DNA of 64,000 nucleotides from Calliopsis andreniformis (taxonomy: Eukaryota > Arthropoda > Insecta > Hymenoptera > Andrenidae). The notes beneath the pieces are model-generated. The model was given only the letters and a program-made list of their open reading frames with translations. It had not been told where the DNA came from and did not search any database. A program made the translations under genes and the position numbers. Within the stretch, counting starts at the first letter, position 1. Every line of letters starts with the position of its first letter. Positions 1-12,800 of this stretch are shown here, piece by piece. The stretch lies in NCBI RefSeq assembly GCF_051401765.1, contig NC_135067.1, forward strand, positions 23,121,501 to 23,185,500, given 5' to 3'.

Positions 1-3000
1 TACTTTATTCCAAAAGATCTCGAGCCTGACATGTTCAAAACGCTTACTTAATTATTACGAGAAAGTCTCATCTAAACGCGGAAGCTTGAAATCGTTGTAG
101 CGAAACGGTAACGAGAGAGTCTGGAAAAGGGAGACCGTTCAGAATTTTTCTTCATATTGGAATATTATTCGTTGAAATAAGAAAAAGGACTGACGGTAAA
201 TTGAGAGTAGAAAGTAAGACGATCGTCTACCCTTTCTGCCCGTGCAAGTACTTCAAACGAATAGTGATATCGATTTTATTATAGTGAGAATGGAATAGTG
301 AATAGACAATATGAGCAATAAAATCGATAATATTGACAAAAAGTAGTCTAGATAATGGAGAGGAACGGTTGAAGCCTATCCAAAGTAAATATTAGTTTTC
401 CACGACGGTTGGAAAAATACATTCGCAATAGCTGGTCAGGAGTTCAGAAGGGTCACCGAAAATCCCTTCGAATTACTTGCGATAGTTTCTCTGTTGAAGC
501 GTCTGACAGTATTGGTCTACGGCTACGAAACCGGTTATCGTTGACTGTGCGCTCGAAATCACGCAGCTATCCTGGAACAGGATAGGAAAAAGCCTCTCGA
601 TCGAGGTCGTCCCTGTATTCGTTATCCAGAAGGCCATTCGAGAGGGCCTGTTCGTTAAATTGCATAAACGCTACATATCGTGAAACGCATTCAGTGCCGC
701 GTGTTTCGTTCGAACGTACGAGTAGCGGTACGTAAACGAGATCGCCTCGAACTTGAACCTTCTTCCAAGGGAATTGTGTATCGTGCTTATTTCATATTCG
801 CTTCACGAATCTTGCCTCTATTTATCAAATTATGTGTTATTTCATAAACTTCTTTCCAATAATGTCCTTACGTTCGAAGTTTGAACAATCATTAATGGAT
901 AGTTGCAGATCAATATTCTTACAGTACAAGTAGGTTGTGAACGAGAGCTCGTTATGATTATCCATTGTTTATCCATCATTGCATTACTTCCACTTTCAGA
1001 GGGACATTTTTTATCCGTTATTTTTTACCTTTACCTTACTTATAGGACTTTCTATTGTTCATTCAAATTCATTTGAACAAAATATTTAGCTTCTATTACA
1101 CGGTTGTTTACTGAAACACTTCTCTCTCTGGACTTGTATTTCTTTGTTTCCTAAACAGACATTTACGCAGCATCAGCTGATAAGATTGACAAGAACTCAG
1201 CTGATTCTAACCACTCACAATCAGTTTCGAACTTTTCATCGAGACCTTTTAAACTCGTACAACGACTCGGTATTAACTTTTCGATTGGAAAGCGTCGATA
1301 TTCGCATGACCCAGTTCCATTCTTCGGTTATTCTACCCTTGATATTGTCCGTTTACATTAGAGCGCGGGATTTCTGTGGCAGGCTGATGCCTGTTATCGA
1401 TCACAACCGGAATCCTCTGCTCGCTTCACGTATGCCTACACGTGGCGCATGGTATGGCACGTTTGCTTTTCACGACCCTCGTCCGTGGCTACTGCCTATG
1501 CTTTTCTCTATTCTTGTCCCTTCGAATGCAATACGTATTTCAAATTGACTAACCATTTCGAAAGATAGCAACAATGCATTCTAATCGATCGAAAAATTCG
1601 AGTTCATCGTTGGTCGTAGATTCTTTCGGTGTCCGATATTTTTCCTCCTTTGGCGTGAATTTACCAGTTATCGCTTTACTTTCACGTAACCAACATTATC
1701 TGTGCGTTTCTAGGTACATAGATATGCATGCGCAAGTACCTACTTCATAACAACGCAGAGTTCCAAGTGCAATGGTATGGCATCGAATTCAATCGTTTAA
1801 TCTAGTTTCTTCCAATTAGCTTGACAACGTTGTTGGATATTTAAACAGTCGTTCTATTAGGAAAAGACGCGTTACACGACTGCATCGCGGTCTTTTCTAG
1901 TAAAATTCGTTGGTGAGTTAGGATTCGAAAATATTTGACAAAGCAGTGAACTGCTCGATTCATCACTGTGAATTGAAGCTTGCAGCGCGGGTAGAACGCG
2001 AGTTACGTTTTTATCGCTTTGAAAACTAACAAGTAGATACGCAATGAACGGCCGATAAGAATGTTTAAACTACTTCTTTATAGCATATTTGGTCGCATGC
2101 TCGTTTCGGTTTCACGAATTCTGCGGGCACCAGGAGGAAGGCACGCGTGATTATGGGCTGGTGCTTTCATGTAAACTTCACGAACAGTCAATCGACGATC
2201 CATCGAAATATCGAAACAACGAAACATTACATTTCTTAAATATACTTCAAATAAGTACATATAGTGGGACTCGTAAAAAGGAAAAAACTTGTTTCGAGAT
2301 TTGGTGGTCGAAATTATCGGGAAGTTGATCCTACTGTTATAAAGTGATTAGCGTCAAGCATGAGGATTTTAATCTGTTTGGTTCCAGAATGTCTGACTGT
2401 TCGAAAAAATCCTCGTCCTTTCCTCTTCACCCCCTCTTCACCCCCTCTCCACCCCCTCTCCACTAGTCTTCTGCAATCTTATTAATAGCGTATCTGTGTC
2501 GGGCAAGTGCAAGTGCACCCATGATCGCGAGAGAGCAAGTACAGCTGGAAATGCGTTACGTTACTTCCTGCATATCGTGTCGTTCGACACGTCACAGCAG
2601 GCCAGCTTTTTCTTCGTCTGCCGACGGCCCAAGAATAACCTGCGAATAATCGATTTTGAAAGGATTTAGGCCATTTAGGCAATTCTTAAACGGCTTCCTC
2701 AGTTGTTATTTTTCAGAAAATCCAAACGTCTGTCCACCAGCCTCGATTCTTTGCCAGCTGTTTTTCAGCCTTTACTTTCCTCGCGTATATCGTAGAGTTG
2801 TCAATTCCGAAGAAGACTCCTCGATAGGTTTTCAGAACGATAAGCTTACCATGATAATTGTCGCATAATAAGTTGGTTTATCGCAAGGACAAACTTGTTA
2901 ATCGAATACTCAGCAGTTCTTTCCGACTGCGACTTGAAAGTACGGCTTTTGTTTTAACGTTTCAAGTAGACACGAAATGTTTGCAATTTACGGATTTCTG

Positions 3001-3280
3001 AGTAAAATTCATTGAAATAGAATTCATTGAAATAGATCAAGGCCCCTTAATTTATAAAATTATATGAGCAATTTATATACCTATGTAGATATTCTATATA
3101 TTGTTCTTCACTGATTCTATTTCTCTATCCTCGATTATTACGCTACGTATAGCACAGGGCAGAGCAAGGCTTCCGCTGAAAAAGCAATAAATGTTCAACA
3201 TTCGCAATTGTTTGTCCAAGTGTCCTCGTTCCTGCACGAGTAACTGGTCGAGTATCCTCTGTATGGTTAGATGAGCCAGC
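1..3280. other. Non-coding stretch upstream of the flippase gene
   Basis: No protein-like reading frame, RNA gene or mobile element recognised on either strand. Probably intergenic plus 5' UTR of the flippase. A TTAG at 3267-3270 just before the start codon could be the acceptor of a 5' UTR intron. The only clear structure is a CT-rich minisatellite near 2424-2463. Confidence 0.5.
2424..2463. repeat. CT-rich minisatellite
   Basis: About four copies of an 11-base unit (CCCCCTCTTCA and variants), alternating TTCA and TCCA. Confidence 0.8.
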
Positions 3281-3489
3281 ATGTCCGAGGTCGGCGCGCA
3301 GGAAGCAGCGACAGAGAAGATGGAGAGGCAGGCGTCAGTGTACGTGTTCCCGGGATCAGGACGTCAGCATCATCTGGACTCATCGTCGGTGCCACCGCAG
3401 CCAGCCACAGCTGCCTCCGTTCCCGACGGTTCGACGATCACTGCCACTCCTACGTCCAGCGTGTTCACCAGAGACGACGAAAAGGACGA

Positions 3490-3520
<31 letters not shown>

Positions 3521-3870
3521 TCTCGCGGCAGGTGGAGGTCATGTCCGAGGACTCACGCCAGGTCGGCCAGCCATGGTGGAGTGCTAGCGGAGTGCACGAC
3601 CAGCACAGGCTTACAGACGAACGCGGGCTCCTACTTGGGACCTTTGTCCGTGATCGGAGGTCCGAGACCCTCGGCCTTGAAAAAGCCTGGACACCAGCGG
3701 GCTTTCAGTCAAGGCCAAGTAGTCGACGTTCAAGGACACTCGACGATGGGCCACAGCAGAGTCGGATCCAAGACCGACTTCATACTTCCTCCTGGCCACA
3801 GAGAAGACACGAGGCCATCCACCGCTGGAAAGACACCTTCTTTTCGTGGCCACTCGCGGCAAGCCTCCAG
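3281..3870 (+). CDS. ATP10: P4-ATPase coding exon 1: disordered cytosolic N-terminal tail
   Basis: Residues 1-197, rich in Ser, Gly and Pro and without hydrophobic segments, so a cytosolic tail. It holds an Ala-Ser repeat (71-80) from a GGCGTC microsatellite and three GHxRxxS motifs (137-143, 157-163, 190-196). It ends in phase 2 at a GTACGT donor; the split codon AG|A joins exon 2 to continue the QASRSES stretch. Confidence 0.85.
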
Positions 3871-6800
3871 GTACGTAGAATTTCGAGTGCTCTAATATCG
3901 TCGTGTAGATATTTATTACCTACTTATTTTCGTTTGATGGTAAGAAATGTACTTGTAAAAGATTATCGAACGATTTTACCCCGAAATTCGGGTTCAACGT
4001 TCGTATGTGGCTGAATGAAGCTGAATGAAGCTGAATGAAGCTGAATGAAGCTGATTCAGTTGTGCATGCTTTAAACTATCAGAATCTGAAAGGATCTTAA
4101 ACTGTTTGCAGATCAGAATCAATATATACGATAAGACGTAGCGCAGAGCCTCCTTGGTGGAGAAAAATTTGGGCCCGATGCTTCGGTCCGCTACCCGAGG
4201 AACCTCGTTTAAGGACAATAGTACCGAATCACTTAGTACCTTTGAAAACTCCATCGAGTCAGCATCCTAATGGAAAAAGAGCGAATAATAGGTGAGACAC
4301 GTCTGGTAACGCTCAGCCTCCAAATTCAGTTGTTGCTTCTCCAAAGATTTTATACGTTTTCTCTACAAATACACATTTCAATGAACGACTTGCTTAGTTT
4401 TCGCGTTAACGTTAATACAATGTCATTCGAATTCACTACGAGAGCGAAAAGTTGGCACAGCTCGCAATCTCTAATTCCTGATCTATTCGTATGCTTTCAG
4501 AGTACGCACAACAAAGTATACGATGTTGAGCTTCCTACCTCGCAACCTTCTCGAGCAATTTCACCGAGTAGCTAATCTTTATTTTATATTTATCGTTTTG
4601 CTTAATTGGGTGCCTGCTATAAACGCGTTCGGCAAGGAGATCGCCATGATACCAGTGATATTTGTACTGGGTGTGACAGCGTTGAAAGATTACTTCGAGG
4701 ATCGACGGAGACACGCTAGTGATCGCCGCGTCAATAATTACACCTGTCGCGTTTATGTCGGGTGAGTAAACGAGCATAATAGACACTAACTTCTCCTCGT
4801 ATTGTTCATTCAAAGAAGCTTGTTCATGGAACGTAAAGGCTCGTGAAATCGAGCGGGACACAGACAAGACGGCGGTACTGGTTCGCGAATGTGTATGCTC
4901 CACATACGTACTACGAACATACTCGACACTGTAAGATCCTTTCTTTACGTCGACGAGGAGCACGATTAAACCGAAGCAACACGGAGTTGCCAGTGGAAGC
5001 CATTTTTTCCCCCATTTTTCCTCGCACCTATGTCTAATATCTCAAGCAACGTTACGAGTACCTATTCCGATTAAATAGAATGAAACGTAACATCTTACTT
5101 CATTCAAATTTCGATGTCCAAATTTTGGGAATTTCTATTGGCTGTACCTATCCGGAGTTGTGAAATTAGGGGGATCAGTTCTGATTTCTGATTAGCAACC
5201 ATCGACATGTACATGTATGTAGATCGAGTACACGAGGCCAATCGAACAGCGAAAAAGAAAGTCTTCTCTCCTTATCCTTTCGCGGAAGAGAATCACTATC
5301 ACCGTGTTTCGCGATGCTCTTTATGTTTGGTATTTCAATTTCTCTACGTTTGCTTTATTGAGATTAGAGTCGAGCATTCCTCGACTCACTGACGAAGGAA
5401 GCACTCGAATTCTTTTGTCAATTATAAGCACTGATTCGTCTGACGAGCGATTCAATTCGAAAGTGATTGTGCCTGTGCACGATCGCTTCAACGTGACGTC
5501 GTTCAATCTATTTCTTTGCGATACTCTTAATAGAACATAGCATGCCAAGCTTGAATCTTCAAACGGATTCGGCCTTTACGTCACCGAATATCTCGAATAT
5601 CCCAGAACATTAGTACAACGCGTGACATTCAGTGACATTCGAGAGTCTTTTCATTAATCTTGTAATAACAATTTTCTTGATATCACGAGCAAATGAATTT
5701 CTTAATCGTCAAAGTAAGGATCAACCTCGAAACGCTTGCTAAGCACGCGCACAATATTGTCAAAGAGAGGAAGAGAAGAGAGGAAAGAAACTATCGTCAG
5801 TTAACGACGATTGAACTGCATGTGTCATTTATAATGCAACTCAATTCCGTTGAGTTAGTCGTCGATCGATGCGCACTGATTCCAGCATACAGCAGTATAG
5901 CCATTAGAAAAATAATACTCATTTCGACCTTGCCCTTCGCCATGAAGCGACGCGACGCTGTCGCGCTGACTCGACGCGCGTGCTTTCTTTTAATTTATTC
6001 GATAAAAACACAAATATAACAAATTTAGAGAATGAATCGATTTTGATTTAAGCTTTTTCTCAGCGGGAAAAAGTCTAAGATCTGAAAAACAAATAGTAGT
6101 TTCTGCTTACTTATCTAACGGGTTGCTGGAAACTTGTTCCATTGTCACCCTTGCGAATGCATTACGTAGTCGCGTGTTGCAAATACCAGCTGGATTGAAA
6201 AATATATTTACCTAATTGTGGTAGTCGTTAGTTGTCTAGAAATTAGGTCGCGACGATTTCTAGATATCCTTCATTTTTTCATAGATTCCACGTACAATGC
6301 GATGCCAACTGGTCGATATTCATCGTTTTCTGGCGTTTTCTGGCGTTTTCGTGTTAAGATTGTTCGAAAGATAATGCCAACTGGCAAAGAACAGAAAGAA
6401 AAAGGTAGTAGCGTTAAATAAGTTTGGCATGAATCCTTTTTCTTCTTTCTGCTGGAGAAGGACAAGGAAAAAAGGCGAACGATTTGTCGACGCTAAAGGA
6501 GAATCAACGAAGTTGACGGAAAGAAGCGTGTTCGAAGAGAGGAAAGGAGGTCGAGGGAAAATCGCGAAAGACGTAGGCCACGAACGTTTACTCGGAAAGC
6601 CTGCTCTGTCTTACCCATTGTATATCGGAACGGTGTGTTGTTATTTCCATCATGCTAGTCAGTTTCAAATAGTATGTAGGTTCGAAATTTGATAATAAAC
6701 ATAGTTATACACGTGTTGTTGCGTTATAAGAATTGCACCGCGCTCGCAACCTGCAACTTTTATCTTTTATCTTTATCCTTATTACCATCCGTTCGTTTTA

Positions 6801-9800
6801 CAAAATAAGCGAATAAATAGTGACCTCGAAAGAACCTAGAAACATCTAGAATCGCGATGAAATCAATGGACAGTATCCACGATCACTCGTCGAGGTTTGT
6901 TAAGATCAGCGGAGGCGTATTTACGCGTGGGTCACTCGATCCAAGTGTTCTCCTGGTGAGCGTGAACGGCGATCTCTTTCTTTCGTAGCCTAACTTACTT
7001 GCTTTACCTACATAATTTGCAGCTACACGCACGCGATCGACCTTGTTCAAACTTCCATTTAGTTTAATTTCGTTTGCTGACGAGATCGATAGTTGCGGCG
7101 AAGCCACGCTCATTGCTACGCAATGTCAAGAATGATTAGACCTTCGGCACAAATTCCAGCTCTTTATCAAGACGATACTGGGGCGGTCTTCAGACAGCGC
7201 GCATTCTTTTCTACATCTCTACAATCTCTAGTCCCTAAGATCAACATCTGTTAGTTGAAAACCATTTCTTGAATACTTTTATTTTCGCTATAAAGGAGTT
7301 CGTGAACCAAGAAGCAGGAGCGCAAGGATATGCGACGGCTTGTGTGTGCCTGTCAGTTGATGCACCGCGACGTGGAATAAAATGGCAGAAAAGGAAGGGC
7401 ACGGCAATAAAACCGGTTGTCGCGTACCTCGAACCGTTTTCCTCATTTCTTTCCTGCACCTATGTGGCAAACGGGAGATCCGCTTCTGCTCGACAATGAA
7501 GCCTATCAACATTCCTGATTCTGCATTTTTCGCATAAAACTGCCCCAGATCGAGTTTCCCCCTGTAATCTTGATAACTTATCTCAGGTATAAATTGAAGT
7601 TAATCAACTCACAATTCACTATTTTAATACTATCGAGTCTTCGAATCGATAGAAGCGCGTTAATGTGGAAGCGATGCGATTCCTATAAGGACGCGCACTT
7701 TTCCGATACTGTTCGAGACCGGAGATAACGCGCGTCGATCGTCGATTGAACACAACGAAGAAGGCATTCGTGAAAAGATACGACCGATTCGACGCGGTAG
7801 GCTAGTCATTGCATTTGATTTGGTCGTGAAATTGCTTTTAACAATCGAAGAACACGCAATAGAAACGCATAATGAGCAAAGAATTCTCTTAAAGGCATAA
7901 TTGCAGAAAAAGATTGCTAAAATTACGTTATGTAATTAAACTGTGCGTTATTTATAATGAAGGCGCATTGCATAAAAGAATTCCTAAGGCTACCCGGTTG
8001 CTGTCGTCACAGGTGACCGATATATCAGCGATATTTCTTATTGGAGAAGTTTCAAATCATGTAGATTTCTATTTACATCTGGAAACAGGTTTGTTCAAGA
8101 AATTTGGCCACAGTGAGACTTCATTCGTTAAACGACTCTTTTGTGCAACAGCAATTAACAATCATATACGTATGTAATAGGCGTCGAATTGCAACAACTT
8201 TTTTGCGATCCGAGTTAATCGTTGTTTTTCAATTCCTCTGTAAACAAAAGATGTAGGATTAGATAGGCAATATATTTGTTTAACTCCAGCCATTAACTTC
8301 CAGCCATGTGACTCATTCATGATGTAACGCAATTCAATTGATCGAGTTATCGTAAAGATTTTGATGAATCGATTCCCAGAGATCGCTTGAATGGACCACC
8401 CTTCTAGACTACTCTCTGAACCAGTCCAGGAGAGGATTGAAGGGTAGGCCTGAGAATCGGCAGGACGCTGCGCCGCGCCGCGCCGCGCCGAACGATTCGC
8501 ACTCTTCGGAGATCCCGAAGCGCGTGAGAATTTCGCCATTCTCCTGGGGTATTTATACCCTCGACTAGAAGAGGGGGAACCAATGAAACAAGTTCTTCGT
8601 GTGATAGGAATTGCGAGATTAATCGAACGAAGAATAATTTACGAAAAATTGATATTTCCCATAATATATCCCAGCTCAGCAAGGACTTGAAATATTTTCT
8701 TCAATTTTTCTGTCACACTGGATGTTTTCTTTCAGGGAAGATGACAGATATGCAAAAGTAGCTTGGAAAGATGTAAAGGTGGGTGACTTAGTCCACCTCT
8801 CGAACAACGAGTTGGTACCTGCCGATGTTTTGCTTTTGCGAAGCAGCGATCCACAGGGCATAGCTTACATCGACACATGCAATCTCGATGGTGAGACTAA
8901 TTTGAAGCAGAGACAAGTGGTGAGAGGTTTCGTGGATCTCCAAGATACTTTCCAGCCTGCCAAATTCCGTTCAGTGATCGAGGTCGATCAGCCAAGTACT
9001 AGGATATATAGGTAAAGTGTAATTAAGAATATCATGTGATCGATCAGCGGGATTCGGCTAACGTTAACGATGAAAATTCTAGGTTTCATGGAGCCGTCGT
9101 TCATCCGAATGGCGGTAGAGTACCTGTTTCTACGGAAAATCTTTTGCTCAGGGAATGTTTATTGAAAAACACTGACTTCGTGGAAGGCATCGTAATATAT
9201 GCCGGTCGAGAGACGAAGGCAATGCTTAATAACGGTGGACCTAGATATAAGGTAGATATTTGTTTGATCGTACGAATGAATAGGCAATGGAATTTTTCCA
9301 AATAGCAAGAGCTTCTTCCAGCGTTCTCGACTGGAGAAACAAATGAACAGGGATGTTATTTGGTGCGTGGTGATCTTGGTGGTGCTATGCATAATCGGCG
9401 CGACCGGTTATCGGCTTTGGCTGTCCGAGTATTCAGGCCTGACATTCGTCCCGTTCGTTTCAACCCTGCAGGATCCCAGCTACGAAAGTATGCTAACGTT
9501 CTGGACGTTTGTGATTATTCTCCAGGTGATGATACCTTTGAGTCTGTACGTCACCATAGAGATGGCGAAAGTAGGGCAGATTTATCACATCGGGCACGAT
9601 ATCGGTCTGTGTGACGCGGACACAGGACGGCCGGCTGAATGTCGCGCGCTCAATATCACGGAGGAATTGGGTCAGGTAAGCGAATTGATCAACGTCACTG
9701 AAAATTTCCCTGACCTCTATATGGATCGGAACGGCTTTGATTCACGCGTCCCCTGACCCGTACCTACTGTTTAATATCAAACGCGTCACTTCCACCATCA

Positions 9801-12800
9801 AATTAAAATACACATAATAGCTACACTTTTACCGCTGTTTGCACTTCGTAAAGTAGTTTTAATATTTCATTGCGATCTTTTCCTTCGAAAAGTGCTTTCC
9901 TTTCGAAATTTCGGTATTAACCATTATTTTCCTCATTGAAATGTCTCGATATTCTATTAAGGAATCCTATAAAGATGATGCGAAAGGTCTAGAAGTAAAT
10001 TTACTGATACATGAGTAAATTCAGGATGATTGATGAAGCAAACTTTTATGTTATTAGGTGCAGTACATATTTTCGGATAAAACAGGCACATTGACGGAAA
10101 ATAAAATGTTATTTAGACGATGCGCTGTGGGGGGACAGGATTATTCGCACACCGGGGAGGGTGAAAATTTGCTACCTTCCTCGCGACTGAAGGAAGATCT
10201 CCTCATAGGTACATTCAGACAGCATCTACAAGAATTTCTGGTTGTGTTAGCGATATGTAATACTGTTGTGGTCAATTCACAACCTCATTACGACTCGATG
10301 AACTCCAGCGGAGTGATCGAAGAGCCACAGAAAAACGGTGAAGAATCCGGAAGGTTTGTATATTAGGAGTATCTACCTCTTCTCTGGACCAGTTCACACC
10401 ATGAGATTCTTTACAAGTATGTATGACGTTTACGTTTTAGGTATACAAGAATGGTGGAATCGAGGAGTTTAACTCCTTCGCCGATTATTCCCTTATCGAT
10501 GCTTTCGCACCCTACAAATGTTTTTGAAGAAAACGTAACATCGATATCTTCTATGGTTCAAATGGAATCTGTTCTCAGTAACACCTCAAAGATGTCCAAT
10601 AAATTATCCAGGTTATTTCCTACTTTTTTTATCTATATTTATATTAGGATACAGTTTGATTTGATCAATAAATTTCTAATAATAATTTGTTGCAGGCCAA
10701 AATTTTTAAACGTAACATCGATGCCAAGCTTAGGAATAGGATTATTAGGAAGAAAATTATCTCCGAACGGAGGACAGAAAAATCGCAGTCCGTTAAGTCC
10801 CGTTATTGATGCTCGCGGGAAAAACGGAGACGAACTGTTACCCGCCGCAGCGATTTACGAAGCGGAAAGCCCAGACGAACTCGCTTTAGTGAACGCCGCT
10901 CGTGCTTACGATGTGAAACTTCTTAAACGAACGGCGCGTAGCGCAATTGTCTGCTTGCCAGATAAATCCATCCTTACTTTCGAAATTCTTCATGTAAGCT
11001 TGTCATGGATAAATGCGCGTGGATACTTCTCACTTTCTCTGTAGCTGCTCGAAGAAAGTGAATCTGTAGAATTACAGAAAGCGAGAAGTACCTGCAATAA
11101 ACTTAAAAAACAAGTTTCATTTATGCATGATAAAAGTGCATCGCGAATTTCAGGTTTTGCCATTCGATTCTAACAGGAAGTGTATGTCAGTGTTGGTGCG
11201 ACATCCTCTCACCAACGAGTTGATATTGTACAGCAAAGGTGCCGACAGCAAAATACTATCATCTTTATCTTCTCAAGAGGAGAATTCTGTAGCGACGATC
11301 AAAGTTCGACAGTATCTGCAATCGTATGCGCGTCAAGGTCTTCGAACCTTGGTGATAGCTAAGAAATCCCTGACTGTGCAGGAATACGAGGCTTGGCGGC
11401 AAACTCATACCGAAGCTGAACTCGCAATGGAGAACCGTGAGCTTCGTATCAAAGATTCGTACGCGAGTCTGGAGTCTCACTTAACACTTCTAGGTGCTAC
11501 CGGAATCGAGGATAAACTTCAAGCTGGGGTACCCGAAACTATGGCCACGTTGATGGCAGCGGGTATTGTCATTTGGGTTCTAACAGGTACTTCACCAAGC
11601 AAAGTTATAGACAAAGTTTTTAAAGTTATCTAGCTAATAAAGATTGGAAATATTTTGCATTGGAAGGTGACAAGTCCGAAACTGCGGTGAATATTGCTTA
11701 CTCAGCTCGCCTCTTTTCGCCTGCGATGCAACTTCTATGGTTACAAGCGAGGTCCAAGTCTGTTGCCGAGGCTTTAATTCACGGATATTTGGAATCTGCG
11801 CGAAGAGAAAATGCAGTTTATGGCAATGAACGGGGAGAAATGAACAACATAGGAGAATTCTCTATATTTAATCGCGACACAGCAGAGATGAATGCGCATA
11901 GAATAGATAGTCCATGGCCGAAGCAACGAGCTCTCGTTGTCGACGGAAAAACTTTAACCGTTATTCTTGATCCACGATCAGGACTCGTGCGACCATTTCT
12001 CGAATTAACAAAAATGTGTTCCAGTGTTTTAGCCTGTCGAGCTACACCGCTTCAAAAGGTAAAATTACCTTCATTTTCTTTACCTTTCGTTCTAATTGTA
12101 CAACATGAATATATCTATGACTTTTAGGCATACATAGTGCGCGTAGTTAAAGAACAGTTGGGGATGAGAACCCTGGCAATCGGAGACGGCGCAAACGATG
12201 TCAGTATGATACAAACCGCAGACGTAGGAGTTGGTATCTCGGGACACGAAGGTACACAAGCTGTTATGGCTGCAGATTTTGCCATTTCACGATTCTCGAT
12301 GCTTAGCAGGCTCCTTCTATTGCATGGCCATTGGTGTTACGATCGTTTGGCCAGGATGATCTTGTATTTCTTTTACAAGAACGCTGCATTTGTCTTTCTT
12401 ATATTTTGGTTTCAGGTATAACATGTTCAGTATTTTTCAAAGACAGTGTTACTTTCGTAATATAGTGACTCACTTATTTCCTTTCCGTAGCTATACTGTG
12501 GCTTTAGTGGAGCAGTCATGGTGGATCAAATTTATTTAATGCTATACAATCTCATGTTTACATCTATGCCGCCGCTAGTATTGGGCATATACGATCGTGT
12601 TGTCTCAGCCGGTGTTTTGTTATCCGTTCCTCAGCTTTACAAAAGGGGACGCCTTGGGCTCGTGTACCAGTCTCATTCATTTTGGCTAACGATGGCTGAT
12701 ACTTTGTATCAAAGTATCGTTATCTTCTTCATAAACGAATGTGTCAGTACAGTTGAAACTGTTTTACAATTGTATACTACAGCGTACAATATCGTTCAAG

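Noticed and set aside
1144..1548. 134-codon + frame upstream of the flippase
   Set aside because: No domain, AT-rich codon use like the non-coding flank, no splice link to the flippase start.
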